Positions 5,816 through 12,589 of a stretch of 12,868 bases of DNA are shown here, one piece after another. Each line of letters begins with the position of its first letter. Positions within the stretch are counted from its first letter, which is position 1. Both the position numbers and the translations under genes were made by a program. Origin of the DNA: Nitrososphaera sp. GTDB lineage: Archaea > Thermoproteota > Nitrososphaeria > Nitrososphaerales > Nitrososphaeraceae. The stretch spans positions 1 to 12,868 of the forward strand of contig JAKEIF010000281.1 in NCBI GenBank assembly GCA_022545875.1, written 5' to 3'. The notes beneath the pieces were generated by a model that was not told the origin of the DNA, ran no database searches, and was given only the letters and a program-made list of their open reading frames with translations.

Positions 5816-7627
5816 TTGAATTCTGGAATTTCAAGGAGAAATCTTGTATTGTTTTCTCTAGTTGTCGCTATTGCCACTCCTATCTCGGTCTTGTCCTACC
5901 AGTATTCTCTTTCCACATCGCGGCAAATCGAAGAGATATCAGTGGGGGACATTCGATCAAACGCGGATATCCAGGCCCATGACATTGCAAATTCCCTCTC
6001 AAACAAGCTCGCAGATTCCGTCAACATCATCGAAATCATCGCCGGTTCGCCCGCCATCATGCAGGACGACTTGGAAAGAGCGAAGCAGTTGCTAGATAGG
6101 GCCCAAGAATCGACTGCAGAGCTTGTAGACTTTTACATGTGGCTAGATAGGGACGGCAAGATGCTATGGGTCAGCAACATCAACCAGACAGCACAGCAGC
6201 AATTTGCAAACATCGACCTGAGTTACAGGCTGTACTTTAGTGTACCTCAGGAGACTCACCAGCCGTACTACAGTAGCGTAGTCGAATCAAACGACCAGGT
6301 CAACAGGCTATACATATCACATCCGATTCTAGACAGAGGGAGCGGGGGTCCGGAAACGGATCAATTTGACGGCATCATTGTTGCTGCGATAAGGACTGAT
6401 ACCTTGGGGGCCTTTTTGGAGAACCAGCTGTCTCCAAACTTGGAGAGCGAAGTCGGGCTGCTGGACAACACAGGCATCATCCTCTACCATGCCGAGGAGG
6501 AATACGTCGGCAAGAATGCATTTGGCGTGAGGTTTCAGTCGCACATAGCTGCCATCGATCTGGAATTACTCAGGTCAATGAACAATGGCCTAGATGACGC
6601 CCTTGCCGGGCGTTCAGGGTTGCAGGATATACCGGTTGCAGACGACGACACTGCGACATTTGCATACAAGCCCGTAATCTTGGAGGGAAAGCAGTTTGGA
6701 GTGTTGTACATCTTGGCTCCTCATACTTTTGCAATAGATGTGGCCCCTCTGGTTGAGCAGCAGAAAAACCTTTCAGTAGCCCTGATAATCGTGGTGTCAG
6801 GCGCTGCACTTGGGGCGATTCTTATCATATTTACATGGAACAAGCGGCTGGAAGAAACAGTCAAGTCAAGGACGACTGAACTCAGCTCCGCAAACGAGCA
6901 GTTGATGACTCATGACAAGTTGCAAAAAGAGTTCATCAATATCGCCGCTCATGAACTGAGGACTCCAGTCCAGCCCCTGCTGGGCGTAGCAGAAATGCTT
7001 GAACACCAGTTCGATGACGGCAAGCGAAAAGAGATCACAATTACAAAGCCAGAAGTAGACATGCTCCTTAGAAACGCACGCCGCTTGCTGAACCTGTCCT
7101 CAGGCCTTTTAGAAGTATCTCGAATTGAGAGCAATACGCTAAAGCTCGCAAAGGAACCTCTAGACATCAAGGTCAAAATAGAAACCGTTGTTCATGATAT
7201 GCAGAGCATTCTCTCTCCCGAAAGAAATCTAAAGTTGCGAATGGAAAATACGGCAGGGCCATCGCACGAGCCGCTCCTAGTGAACGCCGACAGGGAGAGG
7301 ATTTTTGAAGTAATTTCGAATTTACTTGCAAATGCAATCAAGTTCACTCCGGATGGAGAGATAGTTATCATGCTGGAGCGTGGAGATGAAAATTCCATAA
7401 TTGTGAATATCAAGGATAGTGGCAGGGGAATAGATCAGGATATTTTGCCCAGGCTGTTTACAAAGTTCGCAACCAATTCAGAGACTGGGACTGGCTTGGG
7501 GCTGTTTATCTCCAAGAGCATTATAGAAGCTCATGGCGGCAAGATATGGGCAAAGAACAACGAGGGAAAAAGAGGCGCGACTTTTTCCTTCTCGCTGCCC
7601 CTTATCCAGTCTGCAAAGATAGAATAA
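5816..7627 (+). CDS. Membrane sensor histidine kinase with extracellular Cache domain
   Basis: A 603-residue sensor kinase starting at TTG. TM1 is about residues 9-28; residues about 30-312 are an extracytoplasmic dCache-like sensor with a YMWLDRDGKMLWVSN strand and YFSVPQETHQPYYS, typical of double Cache domains; TM2 is about 319-340. A short coiled linker leads to the HisKA box AAHELRTPVQP with phosphoacceptor His379. The ATPase domain is complete: N box NLLANAIKF (502-510), G1 DSGRGID (534-540), F box RLFTKF and G2 TGTGLGLF (557-564). No HAMP, PAS or receiver domain. On ligand binding it should autophosphorylate and pass phosphate to a receiver; none is adjacent, and the only receiver in the window is in the cyclase at 1317-2402. 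The preceding BMP gene may supply its ligand-binding partner. The kinase call is certain; the signal is unknown. Confidence 0.94.
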   Translation: MNSGISRRNLVLFSLVVAIATPISVLSYQYSLSTSRQIEEISVGDIRSNADIQAHDIANSLSNKLADSVNIIEIIAGSPAIMQDDLERAKQLLDRAQESTAELVDFYMWLDRDGKMLWVSNINQTAQQQFANIDLSYRLYFSVPQETHQPYYSSVVESNDQVNRLYISHPILDRGSGGPETDQFDGIIVAAIRTDTLGAFLENQLSPNLESEVGLLDNTGIILYHAEEEYVGKNAFGVRFQSHIAAIDLELLRSMNNGLDDALAGRSGLQDIPVADDDTATFAYKPVILEGKQFGVLYILAPHTFAIDVAPLVEQQKNLSVALIIVVSGAALGAILIIFTWNKRLEETVKSRTTELSSANEQLMTHDKLQKEFINIAAHELRTPVQPLLGVAEMLEHQFDDGKRKEITITKPEVDMLLRNARRLLNLSSGLLEVSRIESNTLKLAKEPLDIKVKIETVVHDMQSILSPERNLKLRMENTAGPSHEPLLVNADRERIFEVISNLLANAIKFTPDGEIVIMLERGDENSIIVNIKDSGRGIDQDILPRLFTKFATNSETGTGLGLFISKSIIEAHGGKIWAKNNEGKRGATFSFSLPLIQSAKIE

Positions 7628-7652
7628 AAAACTATGTTGATGCAATGCGTAC

Positions 7653-7674
7653 GTCGGCGACTCATGACGCCGTC
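7653..7674. terminator. Imperfect hairpin between convergent genes
   Basis: GTCGGCG (7653-7659) and CGCCGTC (7668-7674) pair with one mismatch around an 8-nt loop in the 50-bp gap between the kinase and the AHSA1 gene. It may contribute to termination in both directions, but no strong T-run follows on either strand, so the role is weakly supported. Confidence 0.3.
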
Positions 7675-7677
7675 GCT

Positions 7678-8568
7678 CTATGACTTGATTGCCGGGCCAT
7701 TGCAATGCTCCACGAGCTGACCAAGGAAGAAAGTCCAGCCAGCTTCGTATGACCATCCTCCCGCAACGTCCTCCTTGCTCTCCTTCAATCCAGTATGGAG
7801 TAGGGCGACCCGAGTCTTGCCGCCATCTACGGGCTCTAGCGTCCAGGTGATGATTTCGTTGTCAGACATCGGTTCATGCAAGTTGTTCCACGAGTAGGAC
7901 AACTTTTTGCCAGGAATTATTTCTAGGATTTTGCCATGGAATGCGTGTTTTTCGCCATCGGGTCGAAGGAATCTGAATTCCAATTTGCCCCCAACGCGCG
8001 CATCCAGAGCCGCACCCTGATTGGGAAACCATTGTACGAGCTCCTTGTCGTCAGTCAAGGCCAGGAATACCGCGTCGGAGGGTGCGTTTATCATGACAGT
8101 TTTTCGGATTTCCTTGCCCATTTCTTTATACATGGCTCTACTTTCGACTCTGCCCTTTGTGCAGTATTCCTGAAGCCGTCCAATAAAGAAGGACCAGCCT
8201 CCGTCATGAAGGTCAAACCATCTGCCCTTTTCAAAGCCTGTATGCACCAATTCAACCCGGGTTTTGCCACCCTCCAGAGGCTCGAGTGTCCAGGTAACTT
8301 TTGTATTTGGAAAATCAGGATCTGAAGTATTCTTCCATGAGAACGACAGCTTTTTTCCAGGGACAATTTCAATGATTTCACCTACCACCTTGTGGTCTAC
8401 CGTTCCATCGTCGCGTTCAAACTTGAACTCCATCCTGCCACCTACGCGCCTATCTAGAATTGCATGACTTGGGAACCAATAGGTAAGTTCTTTTTCGTCG
8501 CTTAGTGCCTTGTATACGGTTTCGGCCGGCGCGTCAATGACTATTGTTTTTCTTATTTCGTTACTCAT
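7678..8568 (-). CDS. Tandem AHSA1/SRPBCC-domain protein
   Basis: A 296-residue cytosolic protein made of two AHSA1-type SRPBCC (START-like) domains, which form a deep hydrophobic ligand cavity. Domain 1 is about residues 4-140 and domain 2 about 150-290. The copies repeat the same landmarks in order: EIRKT, ELxxWFP, RVGG, E(I/L)xPGKKLS(F/Y)SW, WTLEP, GGKTRV, HTG and GWxFFxG(R/Q)LxExC, so they arose by internal duplication. Single-domain versions usually sit next to ArsR-type regulators, as here. The start at 8568 is chosen because its ATG overlaps the ArsR stop in ATGA; an upstream in-frame start at 8628 lies inside the ArsR gene and encodes an unrelated basic extension. The pair is probably one mRNA with translational coupling. 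Ligand and biochemical role are unknown; AHSA1 proteins are often only loosely annotated as 'activator of Hsp90 ATPase homologue'. Confidence 0.9.
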   Translation of the reverse strand: MSNEIRKTIVIDAPAETVYKALSDEKELTYWFPSHAILDRRVGGRMEFKFERDDGTVDHKVVGEIIEIVPGKKLSFSWKNTSDPDFPNTKVTWTLEPLEGGKTRVELVHTGFEKGRWFDLHDGGWSFFIGRLQEYCTKGRVESRAMYKEMGKEIRKTVMINAPSDAVFLALTDDKELVQWFPNQGAALDARVGGKLEFRFLRPDGEKHAFHGKILEIIPGKKLSYSWNNLHEPMSDNEIITWTLEPVDGGKTRVALLHTGLKESKEDVAGGWSYEAGWTFFLGQLVEHCNGPAIKS

Positions 8569-8873
8569 TTCCTTTTCTTCTCCTTGTTTTCTACGTACTC
8601 CTTTAGGCTGCGAAGCCTGTCGTCCCAAAATAGATCAAAGAACTCTGTCATCTCGGACATGCCATCCCTGTTCAGAGAGTAGAATCTATTCTGGCCTTCC
8701 TTCCGTTCCTTTACCAGACCCGCGTCCTTGAGCACCTTCAGGTGAGTTGAAAGTGCCGGCAGCGTAAAGTCAAAATGTGTCACTATCTGAGTCGGCGTCT
8801 GTTCGCCACTTTTCAGCATAACCAACATTTGTCGGCGGCTGGGGTCAGCGATTGCTTTCCAAGGTGAGCCCAT
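8565..8873 (-). CDS. ArsR-type winged-helix transcriptional regulator
   Basis: A 102-residue ArsR/SmtB-fold repressor from the ATG at 8873. It shows WKAIADPSRRQMLVML (helix 1), the helix-turn-helix TPTQIVTHFDFTLPALSTHLKVLKDAGLV, and the wing KERKEGQNRFYSL, then a C-terminal helix rich in Asp, Arg and Lys. The metal-sensing ELCVCD-type Cys motif is absent, so it belongs with the metal-independent members that accompany AHSA1 proteins. A TTG three codons upstream (8882) is possible, but TATA spacing suggests a leaderless mRNA beginning at or near the ATG. Its stop codon overlaps the AHSA1 start by 4 bp. The palindrome across its own promoter suggests autorepression. Inducer unknown. Confidence 0.9.
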   Translation of the reverse strand: MGSPWKAIADPSRRQMLVMLKSGEQTPTQIVTHFDFTLPALSTHLKVLKDAGLVKERKEGQNRFYSLNRDGMSEMTEFFDLFWDDRLRSLKEYVENKEKKRK

Positions 8874-8880
8874 GCATTTC

Positions 8881-8901
8881 AATAATTAAGCAATTATTTA
8901 A
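8881..8901 (-). promoter_or_regulatory. TATA box overlapped by an inverted-repeat operator candidate
   Basis: AATAATT (8881-8887) and AATTATT (8892-8898) form a perfect 7-bp inverted repeat around AAGC, directly before the ArsR start. On the minus strand the same bases include TTAAATAATT, a good TATA box centred about 24 bp before the ATG at 8873. A dimeric winged-helix repressor bound here would block TBP, so this is a likely autoregulatory site for the ArsR-AHSA1 operon. AT-richness alone could produce part of the symmetry. Confidence 0.5.
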
Positions 8902-8982
8902 CTCTTTAAGCGTACTTTTATCGTCTACGCTTTACTCGAGTAGGCGTTTAGGAAACCGGCCAGAGATCTTGCTGCGAATTAC

Positions 8983-10851
8983 CTATACAGACTTTTGCGG
9001 CTGCGAACTTTTTGCTCTTGTCTTTTTCGAGGCCTTTACTCCCACATAGATTGCAACGCCCGCCGCTCCGGCGATAATCGACGGGATAGCCATGCTCTGT
9101 AAATCCAGGGGCGGCAGCTCAAATACATTAGTGTCGACCGTGCTGTTTGGGATCAGCCTTACTTCAAGGATAAAGGACCCCAGGATGGTATTTCCTGCCG
9201 CGTCTGTGGCCGTACAGATTACATTGACCTTGCCTATTGGGAATTTAGCGCCGGACGGGGGCGAGCATTCTGGCGTGACTTCGCCGTCAATATCGTCAAA
9301 GGCCGCAATGTTGTAGGTAACTGTCATGCCAACTTCAGACTGGGAATCAAACACCAAGTTGGAAGCAGGAAAGATTAGCCTAGGAGGAGTCGCGTCAGCA
9401 ACAGGAGGACTGTCCGCACCATCTGCAATTTCTTCAGCAGGGATGGGTTCTTGCACTGGAATTGGGTTCTCTACTACGGGCGGAGGTGCCTGCTCAGGTA
9501 CCGGATCCATCACGGGTACAGGAGGCGGTACTTCCTCCTCAGTTTGGTCTGGCTCAACGGTGCCCGGGCTATTGCCAGAATTAGATCCACCGTCGTTTCT
9601 GCTACTATCGTCATCTTCTGACGCAACCTCCTCCACTTTTATTTCGATCCGGGCTATGTTGCTGTCAGCGGTGCCGTCATTAACTTTGAAAGTGAATGCA
9701 TCCCATCCACGATAATCATTGGAAGGCAGGTACGTAAGATTTGGCCCCGAGCCCGTGATCGTGCCGTGGGTTGGGCGTGTCTCTAGGACATAGGTAAGCG
9801 TGTCTCCGTCGGGATCCGAACTCGTCAATGTGATTAAAAGAGCCTGATCTTGGTTAGTCGTGGCTTGTGCATCGTGCGCGACCGGGTTGTCTTGAACGGG
9901 CCTGACGATAATTGTGATAGTGGCAGTTTCACTCTCATACCGTGTATCGCTTGCTTTTGCGGTAAACGAATCAGTGCCGTTAAAGTTGGCATGAGGAGTG
10001 TAGGTGACATATGCGGAATTGCTGTCGTATGGCTTGATATCTCCCAGCGTTCCATGCATAGGAGGATTGACTATCTGAAAAGTAAAAGATGAGGAATCCG
10101 CACCGCTTGCACTGAGAGATATTACGGTATCTGTATCCTCTTCCAACTCCGCTTGCATGTCCTCCATCCTGGGCCCACCGTTTGACGCGAGAACCCTTAT
10201 CGATACCTCTGCAAGGAAACTTTCGGCCTCTCCGTCGCTTACTTTGAATGTGAACCTGTCGTTTCCATCATAATCTTTCTCCGGGATATACGTCAGCGAC
10301 CCTGAAGCGGGGTCAAGATTATTGACTGTGCCGTGCTGTGGCGAGTCTATTATGAAAAAGGTTAGTTCGTCGTCGTCGGGGTCACTCCCTCCCAGCATAA
10401 TTTCGACTGCTTCATTCCTATCAGTGCTTACCGATTGCGACTCTGCGGAGGGAGGGTTGTTAGGTTCTGGGATGTTAAAAGTGGCCGACGCGGAGGTTCG
10501 AAGCAGGCTGTGATCCTTTGCGACAACAGTATACAGCCCCTCATCTATGGAATGCGGTACCTCAAAGCTGGCGCTGAAATGGCCCAGGGCATCCGTGCCG
10601 ATTGTGTCGGGACGAGTGTCCATGTTTCCTCCATCAAATGTTATGGTTATGGGGGAAAGTGGAATAAAGCCTGAACCGTTGACTGTTACCATCGTGCCTG
10701 CCGGCCCTTCGGAAGGCGACAGCTCTATCGCAGGCGCTGCCATCGCAGTACCCAGACTGGAGAGAAAAATCAAAGACGAGATCAGCATCGCTACTAGTAT
10801 GGAAAACAGACCAGTAGATAGTTGGGATGCCCTACCCGATAGCCCAAACAA
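8983..10851 (-). CDS. Membrane-anchored modular surface protein (Ig/cadherin-like repeats, HYR domain)
   Basis: A 622-residue exported protein with a TTG start. Order: signal peptide about 12-38 (AMA-AP cleavage); an IPT/Ig-like domain about 40-128 (SPSEGPAGTMVTVNGSGF); three cadherin-like Big repeats at about 133-220, 228-317 and 322-406, each with a HGT turn, a TYxP strand and a (F/S)TxKxxD(G/T) strand, two of them with acidic DPDxDxL loops that may bind calcium; a disordered acidic and Pro-rich linker about 407-488 with PVPEQAPPPV-type repeats; an HYR domain about 489-565 with Cys529 and Cys546; and a C-terminal membrane helix about 587-605 followed by a basic KKTRAK tail. This gives a type I membrane protein held at the cell surface, likely for adhesion, envelope structure or cell contact. 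No enzymatic domain is visible. It has its own promoter and is 100 bp from the ArsR operon. Confidence 0.87.
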   Translation of the reverse strand: MFGLSGRASQLSTGLFSILVAMLISSLIFLSSLGTAMAAPAIELSPSEGPAGTMVTVNGSGFIPLSPITITFDGGNMDTRPDTIGTDALGHFSASFEVPHSIDEGLYTVVAKDHSLLRTSASATFNIPEPNNPPSAESQSVSTDRNEAVEIMLGGSDPDDDELTFFIIDSPQHGTVNNLDPASGSLTYIPEKDYDGNDRFTFKVSDGEAESFLAEVSIRVLASNGGPRMEDMQAELEEDTDTVISLSASGADSSSFTFQIVNPPMHGTLGDIKPYDSNSAYVTYTPHANFNGTDSFTAKASDTRYESETATITIIVRPVQDNPVAHDAQATTNQDQALLITLTSSDPDGDTLTYVLETRPTHGTITGSGPNLTYLPSNDYRGWDAFTFKVNDGTADSNIARIEIKVEEVASEDDDSSRNDGGSNSGNSPGTVEPDQTEEEVPPPVPVMDPVPEQAPPPVVENPIPVQEPIPAEEIADGADSPPVADATPPRLIFPASNLVFDSQSEVGMTVTYNIAAFDDIDGEVTPECSPPSGAKFPIGKVNVICTATDAAGNTILGSFILEVRLIPNSTVDTNVFELPPLDLQSMAIPSIIAGAAGVAIYVGVKASKKTRAKSSQPQKSV

Positions 10852-10883
10852 AGGTACTTCGCTGTTAGAATTTTACATAGTCG

Positions 10884-10890
10884 CTTTTAA
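10884..10890 (-). promoter_or_regulatory. Candidate TATA box of the surface-protein gene
   Basis: TTAAAAG on the minus strand lies about 35 bp before the TTG at 10851, predicting a leader near 10 nt. An in-frame TAA at 10873-10875 rules out a longer N-terminus, which supports the TTG start. Confidence 0.4.
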
Positions 10891-11098
10891 GGTGAATATC
10901 ATTGTTATTACAGAGCCCAGATTACATTTTTCGAAGGCTCGTTGTTCTGGTAGATCGACTGATAGCTATGCTACATGTTATACCTGGCAATGAGCAAGAC
11001 TGTAAAACGAATCAGCCTCGATGCCCTCGCTTTTGCCTCTGTACCGGCTTGTATCATCATTTCTCATCTTCGCGCAGCTACAGGCTGCGATAAATCAC
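10891..11098. other. Gene-free part of the divergent spacer
   Basis: Between the surface-protein promoter and the TATA-like element before the VOC gene, I find no ORF with convincing start, composition or family. The best, a 43-codon frame at 10990-11121 (+), lacks protein-like features. The stretch has no tRNA, no long repeat and no strong hairpin. A weak C/D-box-like arrangement on the minus strand (11012-11060) is described among the findings. Confidence 0.4.
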
Positions 11099-11106
11099 TT
11101 AATAAC
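11099..11106 (+). promoter_or_regulatory. Candidate TATA box for the VOC transcript
   Basis: TTAATAAC is centred near 11103 and predicts a transcript start near 11129. No better TATA element lies closer to the VOC start at 11225, so the mRNA may carry a leader of about 95 nt, long for an archaeal gene, containing the short frame at 11132-11209. Confidence 0.35.
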
Positions 11107-11131
11107 AAAATGAGAGCATAGAATAGTCGTC

Positions 11132-11209
11132 ATGCTAGAGATGAATGAATATTCAGTCAATGCTTTTCAGAAGTTCCGTTGCATAGAACACCGCTGGAAG
11201 AGACAATGA
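11132..11209 (+). CDS. Possible 25-codon leader ORF before the VOC gene
   Basis: ATG at 11132 opens a 25-codon frame (MLEMNEYSVNAF... ending HRWKRQ) with TGA at 11207-11209. It begins just after the predicted transcript start and its stop overlaps a GAGGAG ribosome-binding-like site (11208-11213) that would serve the VOC gene. No similarity is recognised and a frame this short can arise by chance; the positions at both ends are what make it worth recording. If translated it could couple to, or modulate, VOC expression. Confidence 0.25.
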   Translation: MLEMNEYSVNAFQKFRCIEHRWKRQ

Positions 11210-11224
11210 GGAGTTATTCAGAGA

Positions 11225-12136
11225 TTGAAGCACGAGTTTGAAATTAATCCTGCGACGAAAATTGCCTATGTTAGTCTCAATGTTTTCGACCTTGAAAGGT
11301 CACTTGAATTCTACCGGAGCCTATTGGGGTTCAAGGTCGTGGGCAGGCAATCAGGTGAAAAGGTTCGCCTTTCAGTTGACGGAAATGGCGGACATCTTCT
11401 AGAATTGTGGCAGGTCGGATCGAAGCAGGGCGATTTGGAATTCAACTTCAAGACTAGTGCGCCCGTTGCGCCAAAGAGAGCTGGGCTGTATCACTTTGCG
11501 ATATTGCTTCCTAACAGAATTTTCTTGGCCGATATTCTCTCACACCTGGGCGAGCAGCGAGATGGACTGTATTTCGAAGGAATGGCAGACCATTTAGTGT
11601 CGGAATCGATATACCTCAGGGATCCCGATTTCATTGGCGTAGAGATTTACCGAGACAGGCCTAGTTCAGAGTGGAAATGGGACGGCTCGCGCGTTCAGAT
11701 GGCGACGGAGCGACTTGATGCGCCACGCCTGATGCAAGATGCAACTAGAGAAGGATGGAAGGAAATGCCGGCGCATACCGCGATTGGACACGTCCACCTG
11801 CATGTCAGTGAACTTGAAAAGTCCGTATATTACTCGCAAATATTGGGCATGAATCTGACCTGCGAGTACCCCGGCGCCAATTTCTTTGCCGCAAATAAGT
11901 ATCATCATCACATCGCTACAAACGTATGGCTTGGAAAAGGCATTGCGCCCGCTTCTCCAGGCCGCGTCGGACTGAACCAAATAGGCTTGGAACTGCCAAG
12001 CAGACAGGATTTTGAGAGGACAGTTTTTCACCTCAACCGACAAAATGCAGATATGGAGCAGACAAACGAAGAAGGAGTGCGTTCAATTTTGGCGCACGAT
12101 AGAGACGGGATACCTATTCGACTCTATTGCAGATAA
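11225..12136 (+). CDS. Two-module VOC protein, CatE-type (catechol 2,3-dioxygenase-like)
   Basis: A 303-residue protein with two vicinal-oxygen-chelate modules, resembling the CatE/COG2514 group of extradiol ring-cleavage dioxygenases and relatives. Module 1 (about 12-145) has NVFDLERSLEFYRSLLGF, GLYHFAILLP (His90) and SIYLRDPDFIGVEIYRDRP (Glu140). Module 2 (about 186-303) has IGHVHLHVSELEKSVYYSQILG (His189) and the KYHHHIATNVW motif (His227-229), both near-universal in this group. The last strand reads DGIPIRLYCR, with Arg299 where many VOC enzymes have an acidic metal ligand, so either ligands come from both modules or activity differs. Length matches the family. TTG is the start; GAGGAG lies 11 nt before it. 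It is the only gene of its kind here, so no pathway can be assigned. The fold is secure; the aromatic substrate is unproven. Confidence 0.86.
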   Translation: MKHEFEINPATKIAYVSLNVFDLERSLEFYRSLLGFKVVGRQSGEKVRLSVDGNGGHLLELWQVGSKQGDLEFNFKTSAPVAPKRAGLYHFAILLPNRIFLADILSHLGEQRDGLYFEGMADHLVSESIYLRDPDFIGVEIYRDRPSSEWKWDGSRVQMATERLDAPRLMQDATREGWKEMPAHTAIGHVHLHVSELEKSVYYSQILGMNLTCEYPGANFFAANKYHHHIATNVWLGKGIAPASPGRVGLNQIGLELPSRQDFERTVFHLNRQNADMEQTNEEGVRSILAHDRDGIPIRLYCR

Positions 12137-12162
12137 GAGGGAAAGCGGCTCTTTCCTTTTTT
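12137..12162 (+). terminator. Hairpin plus T6 terminator of the VOC gene
   Basis: Immediately after the VOC stop, GGAAAG (12140-12145) and CTTTCC (12151-12156) pair around CGGCT and are followed by TTTTTT (12157-12162). This is a bacterial-looking intrinsic terminator; in archaea the T-run alone would suffice. Confidence 0.65.
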
Positions 12163-12243
12163 ATTCTCGAAACAAAGCAGGAAGACGAGCTCACGTACTT
12201 TTTCTTTGCCGGCTCTGAATCCCCATGCCATGAGGACGTTGAG

Positions 12244-12531
12244 TCACGCTAGAACTATCTTTTTGACACCCACATCCATAACCATGTAAAACTCGTTGTT
12301 CATTTCTATAATATCTCCAGGCAGAAGCGATTTGTGATGTCGCTTGTGTTTGAGGGGGATTCCAAATGGCTCCACTTTGCCATTTACTTTCAGCCAGACC
12401 TTGCCTATCGTGATCAAGTTCTTGAATTCAGCTTCCCAGACAAGGTCATAGATTGTCACAAGCGCAATCCTGTTAAGCCTGCCCCGCTGTATGTCGTTTG
12501 GCTCTTTGCAGAAGTAAATTTTTACTTTCAC
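12244..12531 (-). CDS. Hypothetical beta-rich protein (95 aa)
   Basis: I do not recognise the family. The 95-residue frame starts at GTG (12531) with VKIYFCKEP and ends MVMDVGVKKIVLA. Alternating hydrophobic residues (RIALVTIYDLVW, LITIGKVWLKVNGKV, EFYMVMDVGVKKIVLA) suggest a small beta-barrel or sandwich, with a basic KHKRHHKS loop in the middle followed by LPGDIIEMNNEFY, a turn reminiscent of OB or SH3-like nucleic-acid-binding barrels. No signal peptide or membrane helix. A T-rich element about 27-35 bp before the start may be its TATA box or the terminator of the zinc-ribbon gene upstream. It converges with the VOC gene. Coding is supported by its protein-like pattern; any nucleic-acid role is speculation from the basic loop. 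Confidence 0.65.
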   Translation of the reverse strand: MKVKIYFCKEPNDIQRGRLNRIALVTIYDLVWEAEFKNLITIGKVWLKVNGKVEPFGIPLKHKRHHKSLLPGDIIEMNNEFYMVMDVGVKKIVLA

Positions 12532-12589
12532 TTTGAATATCTACAATGCGCTTTGTGTAAAAAAACTTGATTCTAGTCCCGAGGGCTGG

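Noticed and set aside
8569..8628. In-frame 20-codon N-terminal extension of the AHSA1 protein.
   Set aside because: It lies inside the ArsR gene, encodes an unrelated basic stretch, and the ATGA start at 8568 begins exactly where the domain does.
9326..9715. Gly/Ser/Thr-rich 129-codon plus-strand frame opposite the surface protein.
   Set aside because: Its low-complexity composition is the reverse image of the Pro-rich and acidic linker on the minus strand.
10990..11121. 43-codon plus-strand frame in the divergent spacer.
   Set aside because: No promoter, no ribosome-binding site and no protein-like pattern; it also runs across the TATA-like element at 11099-11106.
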